A stretch of DNA of 64,000 nucleotides, taken from assembly GCF_027359925.1 (NCBI RefSeq), contig NZ_CP114767.1, forward strand, positions 3,410,001 through 3,474,000. Direction: 5' to 3'. The DNA comes from Hymenobacter canadensis (GTDB lineage: Bacteria; Bacteroidota; Bacteroidia; Cytophagales; Hymenobacteraceae). Below, piece after piece: positions 17,179 through 26,710 of the stretch (positions within the stretch are counted from its first letter, which is position 1; the number at the start of each line of letters is the position of its first letter). Both the position numbers and the translations under genes were made by a program. The notes under the pieces are model-generated. The model worked only from the letters and a program-made list of their open reading frames with translations, did no database searches and was not told the DNA's origin.

Positions 17179-18234
17179 TCAGAACGATGGCCAAGGAGGC
17201 GCCGGGGAATTTCGACGTTTGAGGCGACGCCAGGCGGCATCCAGCGAATCAAACGCCCGCAGGGTCAGAGTTATTTCATGCGCGCCGCCCAGATCGGCAC
17301 TCAAGCTGCTCAGCGCCACGTCGTAAGCATACCCGACCCGGAAACTGCCCACGCTGACGCCCGCAATGGCCGTCAGGATCTGCTGCGGATTTGGGGCGCC
17401 GGGCAGCGGAATGCCGCGGTAGACGGCGCCCAGCGTGAGGGGCGTCACGGTTGCGTACAATCCGGCTTCGGCCCGCTCGGAGCCGCCCTGCCGCACGTAA
17501 TGCGCGGTGGGCGTGACACTTATTTCGCGGGTCTGCTGGCGCTCGGTGCGCTGCAGGAAGTAGTGCTTATAGCCGGTGCTGAGCTCGTAGCGGATGGGCA
17601 GCGTGCCCTGGGTGCGAAACCCGAGGTCGGGCTGATTGAGGTGATGGCCGGCCACCGATACCCAGAAGTTCTCGGAGTAAAGCAGCACGCCCGTGCCCAC
17701 GCTCAGGTAGCTGACGGGGTTGAAATCGAGCGGCTCGGCGGTGACAGGGACCGTGGTGCCGTCTTCGGAAAGCTGGTCACCGAAGACGAGGTTGCCGTAG
17801 CTGATGCGCTGGTTGCCATAGCTGGCGCGCAGGCCGCCGCTAAACGACAGCTCCTTATTGAGGCGGGTCTGGTAGGCGTAGAGGCCGCCCACCTCGAAGC
17901 GGGTGTAGCCCAGGCCACCGGTGCGGTCGTAGTTCAGCAGGAGCCCGACGGAGTTATGCTGGTCCTTAAGGCGGTAGTCGGCGGCGAGCTGACTGGTGGT
18001 GAAGGTGCCGGCCAGCGTGGGGAACTGGTTGCGGTAGCTGAGCGTGACGCTGGCATCGTCGAGGAGGCCGGCGAAAGCGGGGTTCTGGTGCAGACGGTTG
18101 GCGTAGGGCTGGGCAAAGTACAGGTCCTGGGCGGCGGCGGGCAACGCCACCACAGCAGCCACCCCCGCCAGTAGCAACGGCCGGTGGAAGCGGCCGGAAC
18201 GGCAACTGATTTTGCGTCGGAATAGCCCTGTCAT
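17179..18234 (-). CDS. porP: PorP/SprF family type IX secretion system membrane protein
   Basis: A 351-residue outer-membrane beta-barrel. After a signal peptide ending ALPAAAQ the mature N-terminus DLYFAQPYANRLHQNPAFAG is the PorP/SprF hallmark, and the C-terminus (VGYAYDVALSSLSADLGGAHEI) fits the usual closing strands. The start at MTGLFRRKISCR is preferred; 28 more codons are open upstream without adding a better signal. It lies 67 bases upstream of gldJ, consistent with a shared T9SS/gliding transcript. Confidence 0.88.
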   Translation of the reverse strand: MTGLFRRKISCRSGRFHRPLLLAGVAAVVALPAAAQDLYFAQPYANRLHQNPAFAGLLDDASVTLSYRNQFPTLAGTFTTSQLAADYRLKDQHNSVGLLLNYDRTGGLGYTRFEVGGLYAYQTRLNKELSFSGGLRASYGNQRISYGNLVFGDQLSEDGTTVPVTAEPLDFNPVSYLSVGTGVLLYSENFWVSVAGHHLNQPDLGFRTQGTLPIRYELSTGYKHYFLQRTERQQTREISVTPTAHYVRQGGSERAEAGLYATVTPLTLGAVYRGIPLPGAPNPQQILTAIAGVSVGSFRVGYAYDVALSSLSADLGGAHEITLTLRAFDSLDAAWRRLKRRNSPAPPWPSF

Positions 18235-18586
18235 CAAGAGGTTAAACGCCGGCCTGGCTTGGTATCGTACACAACAATGTGGCTTTGCAAAAACTAAATT
18301 GCCACTTTCCGGCCTCATTAGCAGTATGCCGCTGGCATTAATCGACTAACCCGGGCATTTTGGCGACCAGTGCAGGGCCGTTGCCGGGCTAAGGCTGCTA
18401 CTTTTGCAACTGACCAACTGGATGCCCGGCAGGTCTCCGGACTGTGGCGCGTGAAGGGCCTGCTACGACCGGCATGCAACTTGCCCCGCCTCCGATGGCT
18501 CTGCTACGGCAGGAGCAGCCGATGCATATTGCGGCCCACTCGGGCCCCGAAAAGCCGATTATTCTCTCTCCTCACCCTTTTTTATC
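18235..18586. other. Divergent intergenic region
   Basis: 352 bases between porP (minus) and the AsmA-like gene (plus). It holds a perfect TAnnTTTG box; no convincing small gene or hairpin was seen. Confidence 0.5.
18399..18406 (+). promoter_or_regulatory. Bacteroidetes -7 promoter box
   Basis: TACTTTTG fits TAnnTTTG exactly. A TTG at 18381-18383 is a possible -33 element, but the 15-nt gap is shorter than usual. It would give a 5' UTR of about 170 nt for the AsmA-like gene. Confidence 0.4.
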
Positions 18587-21500
18587 ATGCGCAAATTCTG
18601 GATTGGCTTATTGATTTTCGTGGTGGTGCTGGTGGCCGGCGTGGCCCTTACGCCGCTGCTGTTCAAAGACAAAATCAAGCAGGCCCTCGACAAGCAGCTG
18701 GCCCAGCGCGTGGACGCCGAGGTGCAGTACAAGCCCGAGAACGTCAGCCTGACCCTGTTCAGCACTTTTCCGGATCTGGCGCTGGGCATTGATGAGCTGC
18801 GCGTGATTGGGCAGGACTCGTTTGCACGCGACACGCTGGCCTACCTGCCGTCGTTGCGGGTGGGGCTGGATCTGATGAGCGTCATCAGCGGCGAGCAGAT
18901 CAAGATCAAAAGCATTGTGCTCGACCGGCCCGACATCAGCGCGAAGGTGCTGAAAAGCGGCCGTGCCAACTGGGACGTGATGCTGTCTGATTCGGCCGCC
19001 GCGGCCAAAGGGCAGGACACGACGGCGCTTAATTTGGCCATCAGCAAGTGGGAAGTAACCGACGGGCACCTGCGCTATGAGGACCGCACGATTCCTTTTA
19101 ATATGGAGCTGCGCGGCCTCAACCACACCGGCTCCGGCGACTTCGAGCAGAACATCTTCGACCTGGTCAGCCAGACTGAGGCGCGGGAGTTTTCGATGAC
19201 CTACGACGGTACCGAATACGTGACGCGCAAGAAGCTGACCGGCGACGTGACCCTGGCCATGGACCTGGAGAAGATGTTGTTCACCTTCAAAGACAACAAG
19301 GTGCAGCTCAACGATTTTCCGGCGCAGTTTGCCGGCACCATCGGGCTGCCGAATGACACGGACATCACCTACGACCTGACCTTCAAGGCGCTGGAAACCG
19401 ACTTCAAGAACATTCTGAGCCTAGTGCCGGGCGTGTACACCGCGCAGTTCAAGGACGTGGAGGCCAGCGGACAGGTGGCGTTTGATGGCTATTTCAAGGG
19501 TGTGCAGAACGACGTGCAAATGCCCGGCTACGGCGTGAACCTGCAGGTGAAAAACGGCATGTTCCACTATCCGCAGCTGCCGCAGGCGGCCAAGAACATC
19601 AACGTGGACATGGTGGTGGACAACCCGTCGGGCTTCACCAACAACATGAAAGTCAACGTGAAGCAGTTCCACCTCGACCTGGGAGCCAACCCGATTGACG
19701 GCAACGTGGCCATCGACGGATTGGAGCCGATGAAGGTGGACGGCCGCGTGAAAGCCAACGTGGACCTGGCCGAGATGATGAAAGTGTACCCGGTGCAGGA
19801 TCTGCTGCTGCGCGGCAAGCTGTTCGTGGATGGCACGGCCAAAGGCACGTATTCCAAGACGCAGATGCCGGTGGTGCAGGCCAAGATGAACCTGACCAAC
19901 GGCTACGTGAAGAGCAAGCAGTTTCCGGCCCCGATTGAGAATCTGGCCGTTACGGGCGTGGTGACCAACCCCACGGGCCAGCTCAACGACACGCGCGTGG
20001 ACATCAGCAACTTCCGGATGCTGCTGGACGGCGAGCCGCTGGCCGGCCGCGTGAGCACCCAGGGCGTGGACAAGCTGCGCTTCGATGCCGACGTGAAAGG
20101 CACCGTAGACCTCACCAAAATCACGAAGATCTTCCCGCTGGACGGCATGACCGTGACGGGCCGCCTCAACGGCAACGTGGCCGCCAAGGGCAACATGGCC
20201 GACATTGAGGCCGGGCGCTACCAGACGGTGGTGGCCTCGGGCACGGTGCAGGCCCAGAACATCACCTACAAAAGCGCCGACCTGCCGCAGGGCATGCGCG
20301 TGACCCGGGCCACAGCCACGTTCAACAACGACAAGATCGTGCTGCAGAATATGGCTGGCTTTGTGGGCTCGTCGGATATTGCCGCCTTGGGCACCATCAG
20401 CAACTACATGGGCTACCTGTTTGTGCCCGGCCAGCCGCTGCGCGGCAACCTGACGGTGAACTCGCAGCGCTTCAACGTGAACGAGTGGATGGTGGACGAG
20501 GTGACGGCGGCGCCGAGCAAGGGAGCCACGGCCGCCACCAAAGCCCCCGCCGCCGCCACCAAGGCCGACGGCGTGCTGCAGATTCCGAAGGAGTTAGACC
20601 TGACCCTGAACACCACCGTGGGCCAGGTGATTTACGACAACCTCAAGCTCGATAACGTGAAGGGCACGGTGGGCGTGCGCGACCAGACGGCCACGCTCAA
20701 CGGCCTGACGTTTAACACGCTGGGCGGCGCGTTTGCCACCACCGGCTCGTACAGCAGCAAAAACCTGGCGCACCCCAAATTCAACTTCGGGCTGAACATC
20801 AAGAACCTGAACTTCCAGAACGCTTTTTCGGCCTTCAACTCCATCAAGACGCTGGTGCCGCTGGCCGACAACCTGGAAGGCATCTTCTCCACCAACTTCA
20901 GCGTGAGCGGCGAAATGGGCCCCGACATGATGCCCAACTACAGCACGCTCACTGGCAAGGGCCTTTTTGAGGTGGTGCGGGCGGCCGTGAGCGGCTCGCC
21001 GGTGCTGGCCAAAATCAGCAGCCTCACGCAGTTTCAGGAGCTGAAGAGCTTTGCGGTGAACAACAAGGATGTGGCCGCCGAAATCCTCAACGGCAACTTC
21101 ATTGTGAAGCCCTTCGACCTGACCGTGGGCCAGGTGAAGATGACCGTGGGCGGCTCCAACAACATCAGCAGCGGCGGCCTGGAGTACGTGACGGCCCTGA
21201 ACGTGCCCACCGGCAAGCTCGGCAGCCAGCTCAGCGGCCAGCTCACGCGCCTCACCGGCGTTTCCGACATCAAGGGCACGGAGCGCGTGACGCTGGGCCT
21301 CACCATCGGGGGCACCGTGAGCAACCCGCAGGTGAAGCTGACCACCGGCAGCGTGAAGGCGCAGGCCAAGGACATCGTCAGCAACATTGTGCAGGCCAAG
21401 GTCGACGACGCCAGGGTGCAGCTGCAGGCCAAAGCCAAAGTGGCGCAGGACAGCCTGCAGCGCGAGCTGCAGCGCAAGCAGCTGGAGCTGCAGAACAAGG

Positions 21501-21715
21501 CCCAGCTGGAAATCGAAAAGCGCCGCCTCGAAGCCCAGGCCAAGTTGAAAGAGCAGGCCACCAAAGGCCTCAACTCGCTGTTCGGCAAGCCAAAAGCCCA
21601 GCCAGCCAAACCCGCCACTCCGGCGCCGGCTCCCGACCCCACCCCGGCCCCCGCCGACCCCAAGCCCGCCGACCCGGAGCCCACCAAGCCGGACACGGCC
21701 AAAACCGGCGGCTAA
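18587..21715 (+). CDS. Large AsmA-family (TamB/AsmA-like) membrane-anchored protein
   Basis: 1042 residues. An N-terminal membrane anchor (FWIGLLIFVVVLVAGVALTP) is followed by the AsmA N-terminal pattern (YKPENVSLTLFSTFPDLALG) and a long body of repeating beta segments, with an AsmA-C type region near 770-930. The last 120 residues are different: a charged Gln/Lys/Glu-rich probable coiled coil (VQLQAKAKVAQDSLQREL) and a Pro/Ala/Asp-rich tail. AsmA-like proteins bridge the periplasm and are thought to move phospholipids to the outer membrane; that role here is inference. Single gene with its own terminator. Confidence 0.85.
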   Translation: MRKFWIGLLIFVVVLVAGVALTPLLFKDKIKQALDKQLAQRVDAEVQYKPENVSLTLFSTFPDLALGIDELRVIGQDSFARDTLAYLPSLRVGLDLMSVISGEQIKIKSIVLDRPDISAKVLKSGRANWDVMLSDSAAAAKGQDTTALNLAISKWEVTDGHLRYEDRTIPFNMELRGLNHTGSGDFEQNIFDLVSQTEAREFSMTYDGTEYVTRKKLTGDVTLAMDLEKMLFTFKDNKVQLNDFPAQFAGTIGLPNDTDITYDLTFKALETDFKNILSLVPGVYTAQFKDVEASGQVAFDGYFKGVQNDVQMPGYGVNLQVKNGMFHYPQLPQAAKNINVDMVVDNPSGFTNNMKVNVKQFHLDLGANPIDGNVAIDGLEPMKVDGRVKANVDLAEMMKVYPVQDLLLRGKLFVDGTAKGTYSKTQMPVVQAKMNLTNGYVKSKQFPAPIENLAVTGVVTNPTGQLNDTRVDISNFRMLLDGEPLAGRVSTQGVDKLRFDADVKGTVDLTKITKIFPLDGMTVTGRLNGNVAAKGNMADIEAGRYQTVVASGTVQAQNITYKSADLPQGMRVTRATATFNNDKIVLQNMAGFVGSSDIAALGTISNYMGYLFVPGQPLRGNLTVNSQRFNVNEWMVDEVTAAPSKGATAATKAPAAATKADGVLQIPKELDLTLNTTVGQVIYDNLKLDNVKGTVGVRDQTATLNGLTFNTLGGAFATTGSYSSKNLAHPKFNFGLNIKNLNFQNAFSAFNSIKTLVPLADNLEGIFSTNFSVSGEMGPDMMPNYSTLTGKGLFEVVRAAVSGSPVLAKISSLTQFQELKSFAVNNKDVAAEILNGNFIVKPFDLTVGQVKMTVGGSNNISSGGLEYVTALNVPTGKLGSQLSGQLTRLTGVSDIKGTERVTLGLTIGGTVSNPQVKLTTGSVKAQAKDIVSNIVQAKVDDARVQLQAKAKVAQDSLQRELQRKQLELQNKAQLEIEKRRLEAQAKLKEQATKGLNSLFGKPKAQPAKPATPAPAPDPTPAPADPKPADPEPTKPDTAKTGG

Positions 21716-21736
21716 CCCTCTCGACCGCACACACGC

Positions 21737-21774
21737 AAAAAGCGCCCCGCAGCAACAGCTACGGGGCGCTTTTT
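21737..21774. terminator. Bidirectional terminator
   Basis: A perfect 13-bp stem AAAAAGCGCCCCG (21737-21749) with 21762-21774, 12-nt loop, T runs on both strands. It sits between the AsmA-like gene and the convergent thioredoxin-like gene. Confidence 0.9.
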
Positions 21775-21791
21775 ATTGGCCGGCGGGCGTT

Positions 21792-22415
21792 CTAGCGCAG
21801 CTTTTGCACCAAGTCCAGCAGCTCGTGCTGGGTGGTCTGGGTTTTGTCTTTGGCGTACCAGCCGTGGATTTTCTCGGCGTACTCCTCGTGGGTGGCGCCC
21901 TGGGCTTTCAGGTCGAGCAGCAGCGTTTGGGTGGGCGCAGGGCGCGGGCCCCAGTGGGCGGCCTCGGTGAGCGTATCGGCGTGCAATACCACCAGCTGCG
22001 GGATGGAGCGGGCGCCGTTGGTGAGGTAGCGGTCCATGAGGTCCGGGTTTTCGTCGCGCAGCAGATAGTGGGTGCGGATGTTGCCGCCCGAGACCTGGGC
22101 CACGGCTTCCAGCACGGGCACAATCTGGGCCGCGTCGCCGCACCAGCCTTCCGTGATGATCAGCCACTCGTAGCGCTGCGGCAGGGCCTGCACGGCGGCC
22201 GCCAGCTCGGGCAGCACGCGGGTGGTTTTGTCGAGGCGCTGCATGCGCTGCACGTTGAGGTGGGTGTACTCGGTCAGCTCCGGGCTTTGCTGGGGGCCGG
22301 TGGTTTTGCCGTCGGCCTGCAGCTCGTCGATCAGCTGGCGGTAGCGGGCGTAGGTATGGGCCGAGGCGAGGCGCTCGGGCGTGAGAACAGGCTGGGTGGT
22401 GGGTTCGGTGGTCAT
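21792..22415 (-). CDS. Thioredoxin-fold family protein
   Basis: A 207-residue cytoplasmic protein. The core WLIITEGWCGDAAQIVPVLE aligns with a thioredoxin active-site region, but the second cysteine is replaced (WCGD), so it cannot act as a normal CxxC oxidoreductase. The later SIPQLVVL contains the conserved cis-proline. The start MTTEPTTQPV at 22415 is chosen; the 41 upstream codons are rich in Arg and run into a terminator. Role unknown; known relatives are single-cysteine thioredoxin-like proteins. Confidence 0.78.
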   Translation of the reverse strand: MTTEPTTQPVLTPERLASAHTYARYRQLIDELQADGKTTGPQQSPELTEYTHLNVQRMQRLDKTTRVLPELAAAVQALPQRYEWLIITEGWCGDAAQIVPVLEAVAQVSGGNIRTHYLLRDENPDLMDRYLTNGARSIPQLVVLHADTLTEAAHWGPRPAPTQTLLLDLKAQGATHEEYAEKIHGWYAKDKTQTTQHELLDLVQKLR

Positions 22416-22482
22416 GCAGGAAACAGGGTTAGCAGCACTACATACGCAGGCGGCACGGCGGCGGCGGTGCCTGGTTGTGGCT

Positions 22483-22526
22483 AAAAAAAGCCGAAGCCTT
22501 TCCAGGAATTCCTGAAAAGGCTTCGG
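22483..22526 (-). terminator. Terminator of the DinB-family gene
   Basis: CCGAAGCCTTT (22491-22501) pairs with 22516-22526, and the inner palindrome CAGGAATTCCTG extends the stem. On the minus strand it is followed by a run of seven T. Confidence 0.88.
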
Positions 22527-22551
22527 TATAACCCGCAAACCGGGATTTTGC

Positions 22552-23061
22552 TTACAGGCTGGGCACGTCGGCGGCCTGGGCCTTCGCCGACAGCTCGCGG
22601 CAGTAGGTGATGTAGTCGGTGTTGATGGGCTCCAGGCCCTGCTCGCGCAGCTTGATGGCCACCTGGCCGCGGTGGTAGTTGCCGTGGATGGGCAGGTGCG
22701 TGAAGATGTCGGACACCTGGCTGGTAAAGCTCTCCCCCACCGAGTTGGTGTAGCTGATGAGGCGCAGTAGCTCGGTTTCGTCGGCGGCGGCGGCCAGGCC
22801 GTAGAAGCGGGCCGTGGACTGCTCGTGCCAGTGGTGCAGGCCGGCCAGGTCGTGCTCCTGCCATACTTTCACGGGGCTGGGCGTGCCCGTGAGGCGCCCA
22901 ATCCAGATGGACTGGGCGTTGAGCACGTGGCTGAACAGCCGCAATACGTTGGCCGGAATGGTGGCGCCGTTGGCCACGAGGCCGTCGAGGTGGCGGAGCA
23001 GGGTTTCGTTGGCCCACACATTGTAGGCCCCCAGTTTGTCGATGGTATTGATCATGAACAT
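22552..23061 (-). CDS. DinB family protein
   Basis: A 169-residue four-helix-bundle protein of the DinB/YfiT-like superfamily. The metal-binding histidines are seen in LRLFSHVLNAQSIWIGRL and in THLPIHGNYHRGQVAIKLRE, and NVWANETLLRHL is the usual first helix. Family members include thiol-dependent S-transferases and many of unknown activity. A second in-frame ATG two codons downstream is an equally good start. Monocistronic by position. Confidence 0.88.
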   Translation of the reverse strand: MFMINTIDKLGAYNVWANETLLRHLDGLVANGATIPANVLRLFSHVLNAQSIWIGRLTGTPSPVKVWQEHDLAGLHHWHEQSTARFYGLAAAADETELLRLISYTNSVGESFTSQVSDIFTHLPIHGNYHRGQVAIKLREQGLEPINTDYITYCRELSAKAQAADVPSL

Positions 23062-23147
23062 GCTGTACTGATTCTTTGGTGTGCTGGTGTGTTGCTTCCT
23101 GATGGGTTGATGAGCCGGTGGGGCTGAGGTGTTTTCGCTGAAGAAGC

Positions 23148-23187
23148 CAGCCCATCAGCCCATCAGCCCATCAAAAAATCAGCCCAT
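23148..23187. repeat. Short tandem repeat of CAGCCCAT
   Basis: Three perfect 8-nt units at 23148-23171, then CAAAAAAT, then a fourth unit at 23180-23187. It can pair with GATGGG-rich sequence at 23099-23115. Situated between the DinB gene and the next minus-strand stop codon. Confidence 0.7.
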
Positions 23188-23660
23188 TACCGAGGGTCCT
23201 GCCACACCAGCTTTTCTTCGGTTTTGTTTTTGTTGAAGTCAGCGCAATTGCCGTCGCCGCGGCCCGTGAGGCCACCATCAGGATGGCAGATGAGCTTACC
23301 TTTCTGGTCGTAGAGGTTGGTGTACTGGTCGCAGCAGGGGCTGGTTTCGTAGTACACCACGGCACCGTTGTAGCGGTAGCGGAACACCTGGATGGGCGGG
23401 TTCTGCTTGTTTTCGGCCAGGTGAGCGTCGATTTTTGCCTTCAGCCAGCCCGGGCGGGCCGTGGTATCGTACTGCGCTACGGGGGCTTCGGGCACGGGCG
23501 TGGTGGTATTGCGGGCGGCCGGAGCCGGCGTGGAAGTGATGCCCGTGCCACCACCGGCCGGCGTGTCGGTCGGCGTCGTGACACTCACGTTTTTCTGGCA
23601 GCCGACGCTGCAGAGCAGTACACCCAGCGCAGTGGCTGGCAACAGTAGAAAGGAGCGCAT
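23187..23660 (-). CDS. Hypothetical lipoprotein with a Cys-rich C-terminal domain
   Basis: 157 residues. MRSFLLLPATALGVLLCSVGC is a lipoprotein signal; a Thr/Pro-rich linker follows (about residues 25-60). The compact C-terminal domain has VFRYRYNGAVVYYETSPCCD, LYDQKGKLICHPDGGLTGRG and GNCADF, a pattern I associate with a small Bacteroidetes-restricted lipoprotein family of unknown function. The four cysteines could form disulfides. The frame is open far upstream but the start at 23660 is the only one giving a lipobox. Confidence 0.72.
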   Translation of the reverse strand: MRSFLLLPATALGVLLCSVGCQKNVSVTTPTDTPAGGGTGITSTPAPAARNTTTPVPEAPVAQYDTTARPGWLKAKIDAHLAENKQNPPIQVFRYRYNGAVVYYETSPCCDQYTNLYDQKGKLICHPDGGLTGRGDGNCADFNKNKTEEKLVWQDPR

Positions 23661-23794
23661 GGCAGCGGGAAAAGAGGGCGCAAAAGTACGGATGGCGGCC
23701 GAGAAGCCAACCACTGGCCTGTGCTTACGCCCTATCCGGCGCTGGGGTTGGTGAGCCGGGGAGCGGTAGTAGAGTAACAGGCGCCCGGCCACCG

Positions 23795-24205
23795 CTAAGA
23801 AAGCCACGCCCACAGGCGCGGGCCAAACACTAGCGCGCCCACGGCGGCGGCGGCTACGGCCCCGGCCAGCACGGCCCCGGCGGCCACGTCTTTGGCGCGG
23901 CCGGCCAGCGGGTGGTACTCCGGCGACACCAGATTCACCACGGCTTCCACGGCCGTATTCACCAGCTCCAGGCTCCAGACCAGCCCCACGGCCAGCACCA
24001 CCAGCGCCCATTCCCAGCGCGCCAGCCCCACCACCCAGCCCAGCACCAGCACCGCCACCGTGGCCACGGCATGAAACTGCAGATGCACCTCCGTGCGCAA
24101 CGCCGCCGCCACGCCCCGCAGCGCATAGCCGAAGCTGGCCGCCCGGCGCCGCAGCACCGCCGGAAACCGACGCGGCGGGGCTTTTTCCGGCTCAGCCCCG
24201 GCCAT
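23795..24205 (-). CDS. dgkA: Diacylglycerol kinase family protein (DgkA-like)
   Basis: 136 residues, the size of the small integral-membrane diacylglycerol/undecaprenol kinases. Three hydrophobic segments are visible, and the active-site stretch ELVNTAVEAVVNLVSPEYHP with GRAKDVAAGAVL is characteristic. It would phosphorylate a membrane lipid alcohol and recycle it for envelope synthesis. The start MAGAEPEKAPPRRF overlaps the upstream acetyltransferase gene by 14 bases. Confidence 0.9.
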   Translation of the reverse strand: MAGAEPEKAPPRRFPAVLRRRAASFGYALRGVAAALRTEVHLQFHAVATVAVLVLGWVVGLARWEWALVVLAVGLVWSLELVNTAVEAVVNLVSPEYHPLAGRAKDVAAGAVLAGAVAAAAVGALVFGPRLWAWLS

Positions 24206-24785
24206 CGAACTCCTGAAAAACAGTTTGCCGCAGTCGGCTCCACTCGCTCCGCAGCACGCTGAAGATGACCGTATCGCGCCGAATACCGCCCTGGGTGCGG
24301 CGATGGCTGCGCAGCGTGCCTTCCTCAGTGGCTCCCATGCGGCGCATCGCCTCCTGCGACTTATGGTTGCGGGCGTCGGTTTCCAGCTCCACCCGCTCGC
24401 AGCCCAGCTCCTCGAAAGCATAGTGCAGCAGAAGGTGCTTGGCGGCCCGGTTCAGGCCGGTGCGCTGAAACGCCTCCCCCACCCAAGTGTAGCCGATGGA
24501 AAGCTTGGCGTCGGCCAGATCCACGTTGTAGTAGCTGGTGCTGCCAGCCGCCTGGCCGGTTTCCTTGTCGAGGACAAGGAAGGGGTAGCGGCGCTGCTGC
24601 TCACGGCCTTGGGCGGCCTCGGTCAGGTAGGCCGCCAGGCTGATGGGGTCGTCGGCGCGGGTGAGGGTGTAGGCCCACAGCTCCGGCGCGGCCGCCAGGG
24701 GGCGCAGGGCCTCAAAATCGGTGAGGGCCAGCGGACGCAGCCGTACGCGGCTGTTTTCAAGAACGATATCCTGGGCGAAATCCAT
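24192..24785 (-). CDS. GNAT family N-acetyltransferase (RimJ/RimL type)
   Basis: A 197-residue cytoplasmic acetyltransferase. The N-terminus LENSRVRLRPLALTDFEALR and the region YTWVGEAFQRTGLNRAAKHLLLHYAFEELG fit the RimJ/RimL subgroup; the acetyl-CoA loop is the QRTGLN segment. RHKSQ-like text appears as ARNHKSQEAMRRMGATEEG. The target (protein N-terminus or small molecule) is unknown. Flanked by a small membrane protein gene (10 bases upstream) and dgkA (overlap) in one probable operon. Confidence 0.9.
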   Translation of the reverse strand: MDFAQDIVLENSRVRLRPLALTDFEALRPLAAAPELWAYTLTRADDPISLAAYLTEAAQGREQQRRYPFLVLDKETGQAAGSTSYYNVDLADAKLSIGYTWVGEAFQRTGLNRAAKHLLLHYAFEELGCERVELETDARNHKSQEAMRRMGATEEGTLRSHRRTQGGIRRDTVIFSVLRSEWSRLRQTVFQEFDGRG

Positions 24786-24795
24786 GCGGGCAGAG

Positions 24796-24981
24796 CTAGC
24801 GTTTCTTCGGTTTCTGTTGAGGCTGCATTGCCAGCCCAGCAGCCAGCGGCATCACCCAGATTGGAAAGTAGTAGTCAGTTATAGCCTCGCCCCGCAACAA
24901 TGCCGGCCCGATTTCGATCAGCGTGATGAACAGCAGAAGGCCCACAAAGGCGAGCAGGAATCGTTTGCCGTTGAAATTCAT
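24796..24981 (-). CDS. Small hypothetical membrane protein
   Basis: 61 residues with a strong hydrophobic segment (RFLLAFVGLLLFITLIEIGP) and a weaker second one (FPIWVMPLAAGLAM), ending in a basic tail QQKPKKR. Probably spans the inner membrane twice. First gene of the small operon with the acetyltransferase and dgkA. No family recognised. Confidence 0.6.
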   Translation of the reverse strand: MNFNGKRFLLAFVGLLLFITLIEIGPALLRGEAITDYYFPIWVMPLAAGLAMQPQQKPKKR

Positions 24982-25040
24982 GTTCGAAGACGGTAATAAT
25001 CAAAAGGAGTAAAACCAGCAGAGTGTCCCGTAAAGATGCC

Positions 25041-25084
25041 CGAAAAAACCAAACGCCGCTGCCCCAGATCAGGGCAACGGCGTT
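25041..25084 (-). terminator. Terminator of fumC
   Basis: Stem 25052-25064 with 25072-25084 (12 of 13 pairs), followed on the minus strand by GGTTTTTTC. It lies 27 bases past the fumarase stop codon. Confidence 0.8.
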
Positions 25085-25110
25085 CCGGGTGGACACAAGG
25101 GCGCTAAGCG

Positions 25111-26517
25111 TTACTTCTTGATTTCGCCCACCATGTCCTCGGGCTTCAGCCACTCGTCGAACTGCTCCTCAGTGAGGTAGCCGAGCTGGAGGGCGGTTTC
25201 CTTCAGGGTCGAGCCGTTTTTGTGGGCGGTTTGGGCAATTTCGGCGGCTTTGTAGTAGCCGATGTGCGGGTTGAGGGCCGTCACCAGCATCAGGCTGCTA
25301 TCCACGTGCTTCTTGATGTTGGCTTTCAGGGGCTCGATGCCCACGGCGCACTTGTCGTTGAAGCTCACGCACACGTCGCCGATGAGGCGGGCCGAGTGCA
25401 GGAAGTTGTAGATCATCACCGGCTTGAACACGTTCAGCTCGAAGTGGCCGCTCATGCCGCCGATGTTGATGGCCACGTCGTTGCCCATCACCTGGGCCGC
25501 TACCATCGTCATGGCCTCGCACTGGGTGGGGTTCACCTTGCCGGGCATGATGCTGGAGCCGGGCTCGTTGTCGGGGATGTGCAGCTCGCCGATGCCGGCG
25601 CGCGGGCCCGAAGCCAGCAAACGGATGTCGTTGCCGATTTTCATCAGCGAAGCCGCCACCGTTTTCAGCGCGCCGTGGGCTTCCACGATGGCGTCGTGGG
25701 CGGCTAGGGCCTCAAACTTGTTTTCAGCCGTGATGAATGGCAAGCCGGTGAGGTCGGCAATGTGCTTGGCCACGTTCTCGGAGTAGCCGGCGGGCGTGTT
25801 GATGCCGGTGCCCACGGCGGTGCCGCCCAGCGCCAGCTCGCTCAAATGTGCCAGCGTGTTCTTGATGGCGCGCAGGCCGTGGTCGAGCTGCGACACGTAG
25901 CCCGAAAACTCCTGGCCCACCGTCAGCGGGGTGGCGTCCATGAGGTGGGTGCGGCCGATTTTCACGATGTGCATGAACTGCTCCGACTTGCTTTTCAGCG
26001 TGTCGCGCAGCTTCTCGAGGCCGGGAATGGTGGTTTCGACCAGGATTTTGTAGGCCGCAATGTGCATGGCCGTCGGGAACGTGTCGTTGCTCGACTGCGA
26101 CTTGTTCACGTCGTCGTTGGGGGCCAGTACCTTCTTCTCATCCGAGAGCTGACCGCCCTGCAGCACGTGGCCGCGGTAGGCCACCACCTCGTTCACGTTC
26201 ATGTTGCTTTGGGTGCCCGAGCCGGTCTGCCACACCACCAGCGGAAACTCCTTATCGAGCTTGCCGTCCAGGATTTCGTCGCACACGCGGCCAATCAGCT
26301 CCGCTTTATCGGCGTCGAGGATGCCGGCGTCGCGGTTGGTGAGGGCGGCGGCTTTCTTAAGGTAGGCGAAGGCGCGGATGATTTCCTTGGGCATCCGGTT
26401 GATGTCCTGGGCAATCTGGAAGTTGTCGATGCTGCGCTGGGTCTGGGCGCCGTAGTAGGCGTCGGCCGGCACCTGCACGGTGCCCATGGTGTCTTTCTCG
26501 GTGCGGAACTGCGTCAT
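25111..26517 (-). CDS. fumC: Fumarate hydratase class II
   Basis: 468 residues, normal for FumC, catalysing fumarate to malate in the TCA cycle. The superfamily signature [13 protein letters not shown] is at about residues 319-331; other FumC text includes [20 protein letters not shown] at the N-terminus, [15 protein letters not shown] and [20 protein letters not shown]. The start [12 protein letters not shown] is chosen because it matches the family; the frame continues open 122 codons upstream without homology. Monocistronic. Confidence 0.96.
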   Translation of the reverse strand: MTQFRTEKDTMGTVQVPADAYYGAQTQRSIDNFQIAQDINRMPKEIIRAFAYLKKAAALTNRDAGILDADKAELIGRVCDEILDGKLDKEFPLVVWQTGSGTQSNMNVNEVVAYRGHVLQGGQLSDEKKVLAPNDDVNKSQSSNDTFPTAMHIAAYKILVETTIPGLEKLRDTLKSKSEQFMHIVKIGRTHLMDATPLTVGQEFSGYVSQLDHGLRAIKNTLAHLSELALGGTAVGTGINTPAGYSENVAKHIADLTGLPFITAENKFEALAAHDAIVEAHGALKTVAASLMKIGNDIRLLASGPRAGIGELHIPDNEPGSSIMPGKVNPTQCEAMTMVAAQVMGNDVAINIGGMSGHFELNVFKPVMIYNFLHSARLIGDVCVSFNDKCAVGIEPLKANIKKHVDSSLMLVTALNPHIGYYKAAEIAQTAHKNGSTLKETALQLGYLTEEQFDEWLKPEDMVGEIKK

Positions 26518-26710
26518 GCTTCTGTGGGGTGAGAAGAGGATGAGGTGACAGGGAAACAGGCTGCGGCCGGGGCCGCCGGGCAAAAGTACGCAACCCGGCC
26601 CCGTGCGCGAGGAAAATCCCCAAATTCTGCGCCCCGCTCGCCCGGCCACTGGCCCGGCCCCTGCGTATAGCCAGCCAGTTGCTTTCCCTCCACATTTTCT
26701 GCCCTTCCTC

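Noticed and set aside
17278..18174. A 298-codon plus-strand frame over porP
   Set aside because: Antisense of a clear PorP/SprF protein with signal peptide; no support for a second gene.
20594..21730. A 378-codon open frame antisense to the AsmA-like gene
   Set aside because: Same type of GC-driven shadow; its product is a repetitive Gly/Leu/His text and it overlaps the terminator.
23148..23187. CAGCCCAT repeats as a possible CRISPR array
   Set aside because: Units are only 8 nt, there are no spacers of constant length, and no cas gene is present.
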